64,000 bases of DNA from Stenopsyche tienmushanensis (Eukaryota > Arthropoda > Insecta > Trichoptera > Stenopsychidae). Where the stretch lies: NCBI GenBank assembly GCA_008973525.1, contig WACJ01000261.1, positions 186,001-250,000 on the forward strand, written 5' to 3'. Shown here one piece after another: positions 46,141 to 59,050 of the stretch (within the stretch, counting starts at the first letter, position 1; each line of letters begins with the position of its first letter). Under the pieces are notes generated by a model that was not told where the DNA came from, made no database searches, and worked only from the letters and a program-made list of their open reading frames with translations. The position numbers and the translations under genes were made by a program.

Positions 46141-47139
46141 ACCGAAATTCCACACACAGTGCCCATTAGATAACTCGCACGTCGGTTTTCCTCGATTCGT
46201 ATCGAGATACCGCACTTTATTGCATTCAAATTACTACGGATTTTTGTACGGAATCATATGTGCGGCGATCGAATTTATAATAAAAATTTATTGCCGCTCT
46301 AAAACTCACAATAATGACTATTGCGTAAGACGCAGACGGAGATTCGAAACAATTTAATAACGTCTTGGATATCCGTTCGCATAGATTTAATTTCATACAA
46401 TCTGCGCAATACGCAAATCACGAAAATTTAACGTATGACGTACTGGCCCTCGCATAACACTTATGTGGTTACATCGAAAAATCGCCTAAATCCGTGTTAT
46501 ACGAGTTGCTAAACTCTTTAACATTTTTATTAGGGCTTCGAACCGTTATGTTTTAAATTTCGATTTTCGTCCCGGTTCAGTTGGTGTTATCATATTACAT
46601 TTTTCATTTCTGCAATTTATTGGGTGAAAGTTAGGAAACTTGAGGCCATAGCTCTAGAAAACCTTTTGAAATCTGGGAGTCCCAATCTGGATACATTACA
46701 CTTATATATGAAGAAATAAACTAAACAAAATACATAATAATAACTGACTGAATATTATCTGAAGTATTGATTTAATAGGACAATTAACAGGATGAACATA
46801 GGGCTAAAAACTACAGACTTATCAGATGAATACAATTAAACAAATTCTGCATAACAAGGATGATCATTATATTAACACAAAAACCAATCAAATTCTATTT
46901 CGCATAAGACGTGTACTGTACCGAAAAAACCGATATTTTTAAATCGGTTCGATGTTCTGATTTTAATATTTTGTATATATAAGTGATTGCACACTTTTAG
47001 CGTGTAATCTTTTATATATATAATTCTAGAATGAACACTTGTGATTCCATCTTGAATTTGAAAACTTTTCCATCAAATGACCGTTTGCTATGCAAAAATG
47101 TTCTAATCTATCATCCAATTTCAAACTATGCAGTGAGAA

Positions 47140-47318
47140 TAATATACAACCCTCTTATAGCGTACCCTTCTATAGAGTTTTTTCCTATAGCGTTTGCGGC
47201 GTCTTTTATGTACGCCAAAAATACATACGATCTCGTGCATTAATCACATGTACTTGTTAACAAAATAAAACGCGTATAAATTGTATATGGATCGGCGCTA
47301 TAGAAGGGTTGACTGTAC
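47140..47318. mobile_element. pogo/Tigger-like terminal repeat fragment
   Basis: CGCTATAGAAGGGTTGACTG then TA at the right end matches the right end of the element at 1892-2127. CCTCTTATAGCGTACCC and CCTATAGCG occur on the left. The coding part is absent. Confidence 0.45.
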
Positions 47319-47394
47319 TAGCAAAAAATCATGGAACGATCATTGGTTTTCAAAGGACGATGGATCAATATTTTTTTTATATGTTCTTACATTT

Positions 47395-47645
47395 TAGCGA
47401 TTTTCGTTTAATAATATTTCCATCTTAATGATGTCAAAACCTTTTCTTTTTAGCATAGTTTTTATTTTTGGGAAGAGCCAGAAATCACATGTTGCTATGT
47501 ATGGTGAATAAGATGGATTTGGACACGCGAGAAGATTTTATTTTAGATAATTTTGGCCATGAAGTCCGGATCTGCTTGTAGATGATCCTTCAATTCCGTG
47601 CAAACTGAAACACGATTTTCCTTCTGCGACAGATGCGATAAACAC
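47395..47645 (-). pseudogene. mariner transposase fragment with deletion of the catalytic centre
   Basis: The minus strand reads RVSVCTELKDHLQADPDFMA then KII, followed after a break by CPNPSYSPYIATCDFWLFPK then IKTMLKRKGFDIIK. The first is the mariner stretch just before the TGDE(S/T)W catalytic motif. The second is the third catalytic block and beyond. Everything between, including the first and second acidic residues, is deleted. The second part is open for more than 40 codons, so decay since deletion is modest. Confidence 0.8.
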
Positions 47646-47849
47646 AACCACTAACGGCTATGATAACTAGTCATAACGTGTACAAATTTGACACAGTCTG
47701 TCTAAGTGAATCAAGATCGAACATGTGACATGCAATGGACGTAGCATCATCATCATTTCTAGCACTTATATCGGTTCGGTTGCGGTTTTCATTCCGGCAA
47801 AAACAACCGTTTATCGGTTTCGTTCCGGTTCGAAGCCCTGCCTACAGTT

Positions 47850-48835
47850 ATATATAGATGTGTATGCTTGATAAAAATATGATTTTGGTTGTATTTGAAA
47901 AGAGATAATTGAGGAGGCCTGCAAGCAACAAACATGGCCCATGAGTCCTACGCGCGCCACTGGCAAATATACCACGTGGGCCAGAACGCATTCGTTCCGT
48001 ATGCACTATGACTTTTTACTTAGGAACACAATAATAGACGATTATAAAAAGAAATAGTGATAACCGAGCATTTTATTTACACATTTCTCTCATAGCAGTA
48101 TGCTTTATCTTTTTATTGCTTTTGATAGAGTTGGAAATTTAAGAAGGTGCGACTTCACTCGTGCAATGCAGCGCCCGAGAAAATTCCATTATATTCGATT
48201 TTTCGACGGCCAATTTGCCCGATTCTCGCATTGTGGTTTCGATGTACGTGTGGTTTAGCATTGTCTTATTATCGAGACCTTATATAATGACACTCTTCCT
48301 TCGGGGAGTTCGCAAAGGGTCAAACTCGAAAAAATAACGAACAACCAGTAACTCTGTACGTCGTGTATGAAAGATGACCTTTTAAAGTAGTGTCAAAAAG
48401 ATTTACACGATTAAATAACGACTCATTCATTATACATGCTTGGTCAATATATTAAACTTACGTCCAGCTTTTCTCAACCCACTTTCAAACTATTTACTTG
48501 CAGTTAGCTAACCCGTGGATGCTATAATTTAACCAAACAATATGTTAAACAAAACTTCTATACAAAATGAATCTCTCGGGATATCACCCTATTTCCATTA
48601 TCTCAATAATTTGCATACGAATGAAAAACGAGTCTCAAAATTAAATGCATATTTTATATCACAGCGATTTATTATAATGTACGATTTATTGAAAAAAAAT
48701 AACTCCCAAGCAATAAATATGTACATATTATATGCAAATAAATTTGAATTTAGTATAATATGCTTATCAAACATAAGTTCTCAGATATTTTTGCGATAGT
48801 TTTTATTAAAAGACTTTTTTGCATTATTATAGTAT
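47850..48835. other. AT-rich, no recognisable gene
   Basis: A single CACGTG occurs at 47973. Frames are short and unrecognised. Confidence 0.45.
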
Positions 48836-48839
48836 GGAA

Positions 48840-48999
48840 TATAACGTCGTTCAAGTGTCCGTCGCGGCTTTATTTGGTAGCACGCATTCGAGAGGTTTAA
48901 TTTTCGATGACTTTAATAAATCTGGTTGAATTTTTTCGATGTCGTTCGTTATGTTGAATTTGAGGATATCAAATATCCGTCGTGGCATACGTTTTGGTG
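48840..48999 (-). pseudogene. mariner-like C-terminal tail, cut by a hAT insertion
   Basis: The minus strand reads RMPRRIFDILKFNITNDIEK, then IQPDLLKSSKIKPLECVLPN. It matches the same mariner tail as 28680-28860. The match stops at 49000, where a hAT end begins, so the hAT inserted into this mariner. Confidence 0.7.
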
Positions 49000-49535
49000 T
49001 AGGGAATCCAATCCCGGAGAGTTTTAGGTGCTCATGAATCCCGGGATTAGTAAACATAATCCCGAAAAATTCGGAATCGAGACATTCCCGCCGAAATCTG
49101 GACGCTTGTATACATAGATTAGACAGTTACTGCCAATAACTGTCTAATCTATGTATACATTTATACAGTACATATATTTTTTTCAATTTTTTACATTGAC
49201 ATTTCCTTACCGGTGATGCATTTACTACACCTCGACTCTAATAATGGGAAAATCGATATGAAATATAATAGATACGGGATTCAAAATTTTTGTATTCCTC
49301 CGTAATATAATTACGAATCACATCGAAGTATTAATGTATATACGTATTCATCAGCAGCGATGGAAAAAAATAATTTGTCGGAAAATCGGAAATTTTGCGA
49401 GTTTTAATCCGTATCTCAGCAGATAGGAATCAATCATATTGATGGTTTTATTCGAAAATGGGGGCTCACGCGGTCATCTGATGACAATACCTTCAACGAG
49501 TGTGCATTTTCAGCAGCAAGTTAATAGTGCTAGAA
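49000..49535 (+). mobile_element. hAT element (TAGGGAATCC family), truncated, with internal foldback
   Basis: The left end is TAGGGAATCCAATCCCGG and the interior matches 21060-21600 and the reverse of 45000-45600. A perfect 23-bp inverted repeat (49107-49129 with 49137-49159, 7-base loop) has formed from the segment TATACATAGATTAGACAGTT, which is single in the 44.8-kb copy at about 45356-45375. The dimerisation region at 49480-49520 is partly deleted. The right end is missing. Confidence 0.8.
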
Positions 49536-49569
49536 TTTAAAAAAAAAATCGGTTTTGCTTTTTTTTCTT

Positions 49570-49860
49570 TGCATTTTTCCAAAGTAGAGACTTTTAAGAA
49601 CATATCTTCCAAAGAAATTTTCAAAATTTGAATTATTTATGGATTTATAACTTTTTTAGTGAAGCGGCAACTTTTCTTAAAATTACTTTTTTAACACGGT
49701 TGACATGATATATCAAGTTTTAATTAACTGATTTACTTTAAATTTTGTACAAACCTTTTCTATGTAATTTTCTATTGTTTTAACAAATGTTTGTCAATAT
49801 TTTATTTTTAACTATTTTAAATTTAGATTTTTATATAATCACTGTGTAATATTGATTTTT
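49570..49860 (+). repeat. Interspersed repeat R-B, copy 2
   Basis: This is the partner of 11930-12260, with the same order of conserved blocks. Confidence 0.6.
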
Positions 49861-49869
49861 TTTTCAATT

Positions 49870-52800
49870 GTGATATTGGCGAATTATGGTGTGTTTTTAT
49901 TTTAAGAATGTTCCCACAGAAACACGGACGCACACAATTGCAGCCTAACCCAGGAAAATCTATGAAGATCGCCTACATCCGATCTACGATTGTATCACAA
50001 TAGAATGTTACAATCCGCCAATTTGACATATTGATATTATCATAAATACGTGCCGCCATCGATATAACTTCATCTCTTATCTGCTGAAATAGATTTGAAC
50101 GATTGTTTAAAAAAAAACTTGCTATGTTCGGATGCACCATGTGTATTATGTATGCGCCGCGATGAGTTGCGGGCTATAGTTCGCGTGGCATCCAGCGGAT
50201 GGCTAACAAATACAAATTTGTGGAGCAAAGTTTATCCGCTTCAACATCAATAAATAAATCAGATCATCATCTCTTGGAAGGTCGTTAACTTTGTTTTAGA
50301 TGTTCGATCGCGATGTGGTGTTCAAGATGTGCACTTCGTTTGATCTCGTTGATAATTTTTCTAGATATGGCACAAGTAAATAAACATATTTTGCCTGACT
50401 AGTGTTTTTTCTTGAGAATTATTTCTTGGGAATGTCCTAAAAAAATTTTGGAAAAACGATATTTTTTTTGTTGATATTTTGATTAAATTTGTACGAATAT
50501 AAGTGTGTAGTATGTATGCTGCATATTTCTTACTTTCAAATTTGTCTTATCTTTGTTTTAAGAAACAAAAGATACGCCCTGAACTTGTTTTTTCATACAG
50601 AAAGTCGAAAGACCTCAGCCTGTATGGTAGGATGGTCGCCTATTTGCGAGTGAATTCCAATAATTCAGAAATTAGGAAAATTATGATGTCTAAATGATAC
50701 AATGAATCGATTCCAAGGGTATTGTTTAGGTTTTTTTAAAAAAATACCGAATACTGTTTACTATCAAAGTGTTTATTTATTTAACTCGTTCATTGCTACG
50801 TCCACCAGATATGCCCGACGTTTCTTCGCAAAGTATACATAAAATGTTTAAAACAAAATATAACATTATATTATGTAGCATAGTATTTATTAAAACAATT
50901 ACGAGACCCTTTTTACATTTTTTTCGCTTCCTGGCGGTTGAGAATTTGTCTCATTATTTTATAACAAAGACTACAATTCTTTTATGAATTTATGATTTTT
51001 ATGAATTTATAAACCGTGAAACGCTTTCTTCGCTTCCTTCTTTTCATTCTTGGGCTTAGCATTTTCCGACCATAACTGTTCTCTTACTAAAAGCTCCCGG
51101 ATTTTTCTAATTTGAATATAAAAATATACTGATATGTTTGCAGAAAAGTATTCCTTTCAAGAGAATGAAGGTTCTGGGATAAGTTTAGTGAGTTCTAAAA
51201 AGTTTCCCAACAGCGAATCGAGCGTCTTACTGTACGTATTTCTACAATGACTTACAAATGTTAAAATAACGATTGTCTTTCTATAATGCTTTCAGATAAC
51301 AACTGTCTAAATATCAATCGAGATCGACTTCAAAACTTGCATTTCTACCCTTGTCTATTCACTTTGTTTTCGTTAGTTTGATTAATGACAGAATAATTGG
51401 CGAAGCTTATCGATCTAAGATAAATAGCACCTGAGAGAAGATGCGCCACATGTCGTCGAGTTTGGGCCCCCGTGAAAAACAACACCGATTCACGTTAGGC
51501 GACAAGAGTGTTAAATATAAGCTTCATACGCGCTGCTGTGACCCTCACAAATAAGTGGCGGACAAGCAAATATAGCATCTAAGACTATGAACATTTTAAA
51601 TTAGCTCACTTGAATTTTTTAACCAAAAGGAAATTTGACAAATAGAATCGTGTATTCTTATTTCTCGAGAAATAAAAATCATCATGAAATCAGAATCCCT
51701 ATGTTCTCTATGGCTGTAGCGAAATTTGAGGATGCTGATGTTCCGATGGTGGGTTGGCTGGTGTCTGGTGTTTGTTGTCGATCGCTCTTATCTGAATCGA
51801 TCACTTTTGATTTCTATGTATGGTCGTGGGCTTGAGAAAGTGTTTCTATTTGTGTAGGCCCTAGCTGGTCCTTTACGAATGGGGCCTTCGTTTGGTGTGG
51901 AATGAGGCCAAGCGGCTTAAGTGCTAATAGCGCGTAAGCTCTGCTCCGTGTTTATTTCTTCGTTTAGTCGTTATTTGTCAGCGGTGTGTGACCACTTTCC
52001 CTTTCCTGGCGGAAGAGTGGGGCCCCACTGTCTTCACCACAAACAAATTATTACAAAATTTTACATTTGTGAAAATCATTTTTCAACGCTCGCATTGCAT
52101 TACATAGCGATTTCTTTATTATCGACAAAGTCTCAATTGGCTGCGTAATGCTGTCACGATTACGCGCCATTCGATCACTTGACATGTTGCTAGCTCCACT
52201 TTTTTGATCATTTTTGAATTGGCCGCTGTTCGAGCTCCCTTTTTCTTCTCCTTCGATTGCTGCAATTTGGCTGCACGGACTTGGACAATGGGATCCCCTG
52301 TGGAAAATCCTCGGAAAGATCATCTGGCTCGTCTTCCGAATAAACAGGTCAACAACTTCGACCAGAGCTCGTCGTTCGTTGTACTCTCCACTGTTCACGC
52401 AAGGTCGCTAAGAACCAAATTCAAACCGTCTACGATAAATCTTCCAAGAAACAATAAATATTCCAACAATGAGTAATATGCACTGATAAATTTATATTAA
52501 TTCTAACCCATTGACGCGTCAAAACCAGTATTATACCTGTCATCAATGACGTGGACAATATTGAAAATATGTCGATAATATCACTTCTAATGATGCGTAA
52601 ACAATTCTGCATACAATGCCTTTTAGTACCGACCGAAAAAACGGTACCCATGCGAAGAATGCCGAGCCTTGTTGTATTTCAACACTTGTTAAAAATCATC
52701 TAAATCATGGTTTGGTATATAATTTAAAACAAAATTTATAAAAAAAAAATTGCTCTATTAAATCAATACAAATACAGATAATATTGTTATCAACCCAAAT

Positions 52801-55050
52801 TACAGCTTGCAATCTTGAGTCATAATTATGTATTTTGTTTACATTATCTCTCCCATGTACTTAAAAATGAATGTTTGTTATCCGTTTGTCCCGTATACAT
52901 TCATATACCATTTATTCGATAGCGATGAAATTTTGGGAAGTTGTTTTATGAAGGCAAGTGAAGGTTTTTGAATCAACACAACCATTATTTATGTACGCAA
53001 TTCGTTTGTGTCGTTTGATCTGGTGAAGTATCAAGTCAATATCCTTTCGATCAATAAACAATATTATACACTTCTAGTTCTAATTATTATAACTTTATTC
53101 AACTTTTTATATTTATCACTTTCAAAAAAAAAAATATCTAAAAATATGAACTAGTTTATGTTCTAAGATTATTATAAAATATTGATAGGTAAATTTTTGG
53201 CATCTTATTGAAAAAAAATGTGAATTTTGGTGTTTTTTACGAATCCTTTTTTTTTATAAAAAAAAATATAAAAATAGCCATAGATCCATATTTCGGCAAC
53301 GCAATGACCATATTCCATCGGTCTTGTATTTTCATTATCGTTGAGATGATTATTTATTTTGTCTGGATACGTGGTGGGTGTAAATTGTTGTAGCGACACT
53401 CGAGGTGTCAAATAAATATAGAAATACATTCTATGCGATATAAATTAATAAGTTTAAGTGATTCAATACATCCTGTACAACACTGATTTTACAAAATATT
53501 ATAGTATTATAAAGCAAATTAGCATGATTTAAAATAATAAAAACAATCGACGTAATTTATTATTTTCATCGAAAAAAAAATGATGAATGTAGCGCTTTCT
53601 TTGGGATTTTTAATTTTGCGAGTTCCTTGCAAATATCAAAATTGGGGCTGCTCAACGCTGTCAATCTCACGAGGATTATTTTAAATTTATTTATATGCCG
53701 CTCGTTTTGAATTTCAAATGGTGTCATTAGATTGATACAATCCGTGGGTGGGAGATTTGAGATCTATTGGCATCCTTGAAGTTCCAATGGTCGCTGAAGG
53801 CAATTGCAATAAATTTATGTAGATTTAAAAAAAAATAGCATCGTGCATTGAATTGAGGGCATGTCTTTCGGAGAAAATAGTCTATTTTATTGTTTTACAA
53901 AATCATCATCATAATCAAGGATATATTCAACGTGTCCTGTAAATCCTTTTATCATCAAGCAAATTTCCAATAGACTCGGAACCACAAACAATATTTTAAA
54001 ATGAAGAGCTTAAATCTTAAATAATTAATTAAATAAGTTTGCAAATATTGTGTCAGCCCTGATGATGCATCATTGTATCCCGCTCGCTCCAATCGAACCA
54101 GATTTAATCGATTAGCGCCCTAATCAATTCACACAATGATTGCATATAAGAGGGCAGATTACTCCGCCATATTTAAATATGTATTAATATTTTATCGAAA
54201 ACTTTACAATATCTTTGACTTAAAATCGACTGCCGATTCGATATCTTCATCAGACATCTTAAGATAGGGAAAGGTCAACAATTCTGATGGATTGTCACAA
54301 GATTGGGTGAAAAACCTAAAGTTTACATATATTATATATTCGCAAACCAACATGTAAATTGGTTATATGACATACATATCGATTTTCTACATTTGGGTTG
54401 CTTTTGCATGCATAATTTTCCAAGCGATTATGTTAATCTAAAACAGGATTAAACATGCAAAGAGTTATGCACAGGACCAAAAGCTTTAAAGATTGGCAAG
54501 TGTACACACTTCCGGATATTTATCTTTTTAGTCTTTCAAAAGATTACGTTCATATCAATTCCCTTAAACACATATGCGTTTATGGGTAATCCATAGATAA
54601 AAAATGTAAATCAAATGCTATGCAATGGTTATATTTATCACAAATAACTAGATGCCAGAAGGCCTTGATATAACATTATTCGTGGATTATTGAATAAAAA
54701 TGTTTTACTACCTGAAAAAACAATCTTCAGCAACTTACAGATGTATTATTCAATCATATTGTAATTTTACGAACATAGAATTTGAAACGATAACAAGAAT
54801 GTTTGTTGATCTCAAGACAAAATTATCACAATAAGAAATATTCATTTGAATTGTTGGATCTTGGACTGATAATATGGTGTATTTGGTATTCAAATACTAA
54901 CTATCGTCTCTATTGATTGTCTTTTATGTATAAAATAGGTCTGTGGACTGTCCCTTAATAATAAATATTAGGAAAATTTTTAGAAAAAGTAGCATACCAT
55001 GCCAGATTTGGACTTCGTTAGTTTCCGAACACAAACTGAACTTTAAGGTA
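49870..55050. other. No recognisable gene; GC-richer patch at 51690-52420
   Basis: The patch at 51690-52420 carries opposed frames of 115 (minus, 52051-52398) and 90 (plus) codons without known motifs. It may be host sequence, but I cannot assign it. The rest is AT-rich, and I found no repeat family in it. Confidence 0.35.
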
Positions 55051-55052
55051 TT

Positions 55053-55085
55053 AAAATTTTCGAATACTTTCGGGTCCCCCTAATA
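55053..55085. mobile_element. Isolated end of the GGGGGACCCGAAAG inverted-repeat family
   Basis: It reads AAAATTTTCGAATACTTTCG then GGTCCCCCTAATA, identical in pattern to 60428-60461. No partner end is nearby. Confidence 0.6.
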
Positions 55086-55420
55086 TTTCAAATCATATAA
55101 TCCAACGAATAAATAAACTATCTATTAGAGTGGCCTCTCAACATATTTGTAAATAGCTTGGGGATCGATATCAGTTGATTGATCGAAAAGTTTGAGTTCA
55201 AATAATTAAATAAATTTCCTTGGTGACTATATTTTCAATATCTCAAGTGCTTGACGTATTTGTTTATTTACTTATTTATGATTTGAAACATAGGAGCTTA
55301 ATTATGTGTGATTTGATTAGATTGAAATTTTACTTGTTTTTTAGTATTAAAAGTGTCAAAAGGTTTCAATTACACAATGTAAAATTCTGATGCACATACG
55401 GATTTAAATAAATAATATGA

Positions 55421-55665
55421 TTAACCCTTTGATGAGTATCTACGCGCATTGGCGCTCGGATTCAAGCGATATATAAAGCGCATTCTTGCACGTTTAGTTC
55501 AACAAATACATTATTTTGTAACTAAACATGAAGACACATATTTGTATTGTTTATATTTAGGCGAAGAAATGAACGAGGTATTGTGTGCCATCTACAGTGT
55601 TTAGGGTTATTTATTTATATACAAGTTTGACTCACGCTGCGCGCTCCTGAAAGAAAAATGAACTT
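55421..55665 (+). mobile_element. piggyBac-like short element
   Basis: It starts TTAACCCTTTGATGAGTATC and continues GCTCGGATTCAAGCGATATA, GCGCATTCTTGCA, and ends ATTTATATACAAGTTTGACT then CACGCTGCGCGCTCCTGA. The TTAA boundary and CCC start are typical of piggyBac-type movers. No transposase is encoded. Confidence 0.65.
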
Positions 55666-55739
55666 GTGTGGCAGGGTACTGCCACATTGGACGTAAGTGT
55701 AAAAGATCGCAAGTCGAATTTTATATAAATAAACAGTTA

Positions 55740-55960
55740 TAAATGGTAGACGAAGTCCAAAAAATCCAATCCAAAAAAGTTCTCCGTTCTGTGCAAAACA
55801 CACTGTGTGAGCATTCTGGGCATCCATCTCGCACACACCTTCTCATAACCAAATTTTTCCGACACAATATCACAGAGGAGGCTTCCAGAAATGTCAGGAT
55901 ATTCTTCATGAAGGTCGTCATGCATCCCATGGCGGAAGTCTTGTGGAAATCTTGCAATAA
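55740..55960 (-). pseudogene. mariner-like N-terminal fragment
   Basis: The minus strand reads HEEYPDISGSLLCDIVSEKF then GYEKVCARWMPRMLT, which matches the second helix-turn-helix and the (K)LCARWVPK.LT step of a mariner lineage with a GY.K.CARW motif. No catalytic region follows. Confidence 0.7.
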
Positions 55961-56021
55961 TATTGACTACCTTTTATACTTCCTCTTTCGTATTCAAATT
56001 CATATTGTTATTTTACTCTTT

Positions 56022-56560
56022 TAACCTGTTAAACGAGGAAGTTTCTTCTCAATAACGTAACATACAGTGGGTACATTTTCGTTAGGACGTATATATACGT
56101 CCTGCCCACCTGGCGTGAATTCATATTATTATTTTTTTTTAACGATGCTTAGAATTTATAAAAAAATCAATGAAACATATATTTTTTTATTTATTTAGAT
56201 ACATAAACATATAGAGATGTCAACAAATACAAAAAAACTATATATAATGCTGTTATTTGATGGTATACGTTGACTTTTTATTATGTTGTCTAAACTGAGC
56301 ATCAATAGATCTTTTTTTTCCTTCCATTTTAAAACTATAAGTTTGCCTTTGAATCTTACCTTATGCTACTAGTCACTGTTTATTAAGTACTCTTAAATCT
56401 TAAATTCATGTTAAAACATGTATCGATAACTCACACATTCGTTAAACAAAACAAAAAAGTTTCGCCTGCTCTAAAACTCAACATATATTTCAAGGACGTA
56501 TATATACGTCCTAACCAATTTCGATGCAGTTTACGTTGGACGTATATATACGTCCCGCCC
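56022..56560. mobile_element. Region with three 18-bp palindromes, probably a piggyBac-like remnant
   Basis: GGACGTATATATACGTCC occurs perfectly at 56085-56102, 56494-56511 and 56538-56555, the first and third followed by CTGCCCA/CGCCCA. A TTAACCTGTTAAACGAGGAA sequence at about 56023 could be a TTAA-bounded end. Between the sites the DNA is AT-rich without a frame. The piggyBac link is inference. Confidence 0.45.
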
Positions 56561-57119
56561 ATTTTTCTATACGTTGCATTTGTCTGAATTGATAAAAAAT
56601 AGATAGCAAAATTAAATAGTCTTGTTAGTGAATGTTCTAATCTGGATGTGCTAATCTAATCCGGAAAATAGCATTTTCTCATGCAATTATTTAGGTTATT
56701 TTTAAAGTTAATCACAGCAGATTTTCCAATATTTTATTTTCTCAATGATAAGCCGACAAGATAAACGCGTCAAAGCATCCTTCTCCCAGATAAGGCGAAA
56801 AAATCGTGAGCGATGAAGAGATAAGCGGTCTTTCCCACCCGAAATCTGCAATGTGTTAATCTCACGTGAGCACCCGAATGAATATTCATACAATTATGAG
56901 TAATTACACGTCGAATGTGGCCATAATAAAAGTTGTGGTACCGTTTCCAAATAATTCTACTCTCGATTTCCACTTCAAAAATCACGAGAAAAGGTTCTGC
57001 TGATCCACTTCTCGACCCAAAATAATCTATTGTGGAAGCATTGCACAAACCGGTAGCTGGAGTATTTTGAATATTCATGTCTTTTTGTGGCAACACAATG
57101 CCTATTATATCAGCTCGGG

Positions 57120-57185
57120 TAACTAACGAATGTGGAGCAACTCATTTAATATATATATATATATAATAAATATATTATATAATTT
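57120..57185. repeat. (AT)n-rich microsatellite
   Basis: A run of TA dinucleotides with short interruptions. Confidence 0.75.
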
Positions 57186-57860
57186 CAATTTAGCCGGAAT
57201 GCCTTTGAGAAAAATCCACTTCCATTATGTCGGTTCGAGCGTCATTACCGAAATCGGTTAAAAAGTGTTATAATACGATTTTTTTACCGAATGTGAGAGT
57301 ATTTTTTTCGATTACGCTTTATGCCGATAACAATATGGTATCATAAGGCAATAAAAACTTATAAATTGCGTCGTTATCTTTAAATTAGACCTGGAATCGG
57401 AAACACCATAAAAATATTCGATTTCAACTGCAGTGATTGATTTGACTGTTCGTGATCAATCTTGATATTTGTAGTGGGCATCTTGGCTACCAAAATAATT
57501 CATCTAATCGAAATATCGGCATAAACAATTTTGGAAATATTTTTGCCCATTATTTTATAAAAGATTAAGTTGTGTTTGCGTAATATATAATAAAATTGAA
57601 AAGCTACCTGTCTAATGGTTTCTTTATAACACACACACAGCAAATGCGATGCAGCGCATGCGCGTAACGTGTCTATATACGTGTTTGTGTAATGGATATA
57701 GTAGAAACGATTATCTCTCTTTTTTCGATCAATTGCCATTTGAAGTTTCACTTATTGTGGCGTTCAAGTCAATTTTCCCTATCACGCCTTTGCAAGTACT
57801 CACACTTTTTTTTAAATTCATACAGCTTTTAATAAAGCTCATTTTTAGTATGTGGATCGA

Positions 57861-58240
57861 TTAATCTTTTAATTTTAAATTGAGAGATACATATCACAGA
57901 TCCATTTATCTCTCAGGACCGCGCAGCATGTATAAAATTTGTATATCAATAAATAAACACCGTTGATAGCACACAATATTCGTTCATTTCTTTGCGTAAA
58001 CATAAACAATACACAAGTATGTCTTCAGTTTTAATAACAAAATAATGCACTTGTTGACTATATATACATATATGAATATATTTGTTCTCTATGAAATAAA
58101 AACATTCAAATATTCAAATTCAAATATATACAAGACATTCTCTCCGTATCTGTCTCCGATTCTCGCACTCAATGTGCGAGAATGCTCTTTATGTATCACT
58201 CGAGTTCGAACGCACATATGCGCGATTACTAATCAACGGG
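57861..58240 (+). mobile_element. piggyBac-like short element, about 380 bp, most complete copy
   Basis: It begins TTAATCTTTTAATTTTAAATTG, then CTCTCAGGACCGCGCAGC. It continues AATATTCGTTCATTTCTTTG and ends CGCACATATGCGCGATTACT then AATCAACGGG. The end is the inverse of 19985-20010. A perfect 10-bp stem (ATTCTCGCAC, 58159-58168 with 58174-58183) lies near the right end. The short frame inside is not a transposase. Confidence 0.65.
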
Positions 58241-58399
58241 CTGAGATCGCAAAAAATGACAATTTGGCTTTGATAGCTACAATGGATCAAAGTAGGCTAA
58301 ACTTCATCTGGCTGAATCTGTATTATGGGGGTATTCTAGTCTAGAGGTACAAATTTTGGGGGGTTTTTAAACGTTTAGACATTTTGACTTTTTAGATCT

Positions 58400-58510
58400 G
58401 AAAATGTAAATACTTCACTAAAATAGCTGTAACTCCGTAAATAATTGGAATTTAAGAAATCTCTTTGAAGAATATATTTTTAAAAGTCTAAACTTCAATA
58501 TTTTGATTTC
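58400..58510 (-). repeat. Interspersed repeat R-B, inverted fragment
   Basis: TTCACTAAAATAGCTGTAAC then TCCGTAAATAATTGGAATTT is the same direction-reversed block as 11960-12020 and 49580-49660, by eye. Confidence 0.4.
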
Positions 58511-58749
58511 TGTAATAAAATATATTTTATTTTTTCCTAATAATATTGTAACTGTTTTACATGTGAGATAAATTAAATTTGAGATATTCAAACATGGCTT
58601 TTTTATCTTGAAACCAGTCTGAATATTCAATTTTCTCACACAATTAATCACTATCGTAAAACTTTCATCTACTCAAAAGTGTTCTCATTGAGTGTCTCAA
58701 ACCCTGATGATTAACATCACGCATCCAGGAAGGCGAGGTCGTCCGACAG

Positions 58750-59050
58750 CTTGATTGTCATCCGGCTTTTGATAATTTGATGACTTCGGGCAGAAGATTC
58801 TTGCTCGCCGTAGGGTATGAATACACGACCAGACCATCGTGGGCATTTCCATACAAAACCACTAATGACGACCATGTTTTAATTACGCCACTTATTACAA
58901 CTGCAAAATGCATACGTTTGACCTTTGACGCCATAAAAGTATTTTTAACAACGCCATATTTTAAATCCGCATGATGTTGTTCACTTTGCAGCCTTCGAAA
59001 TTCGATCAGATAACGTATTTGCAAAATGCAAACTTTCCACAAGAGCATAA
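58750..59050. other. Unassigned GC-balanced stretch with opposed frames
   Basis: A 96-codon minus frame (58758-59048) and a 65-codon plus frame overlap. I recognise no domain in either. It might be an exon of an unknown gene, but no splice context is convincing. Confidence 0.2.

Larger units (their letters stand above)
46532..47839. mobile_element. AGGGCTTCGAACCG inverted-repeat element, about 1.3 kb
   Basis: AGGGCTTCGAACCG at 46532-46545 is matched by its exact complement at 47826-47839, with looser similarity further in (CGTCCCGGTT against AACGAAACCG). A related end lies at 63209. No target duplication was identified. Inside are a pogo-like end (47140-47318) and a mariner fragment (47395-47645), so at least one is nested. 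The two ends could also belong to separate fragments. Confidence 0.5.

Noticed and set aside
52051..52476. 115-codon minus and 90-codon plus frames as exons
   Set aside because: The frames overlap on opposite strands and lack recognised motifs. Noted only as part of a GC-richer patch.
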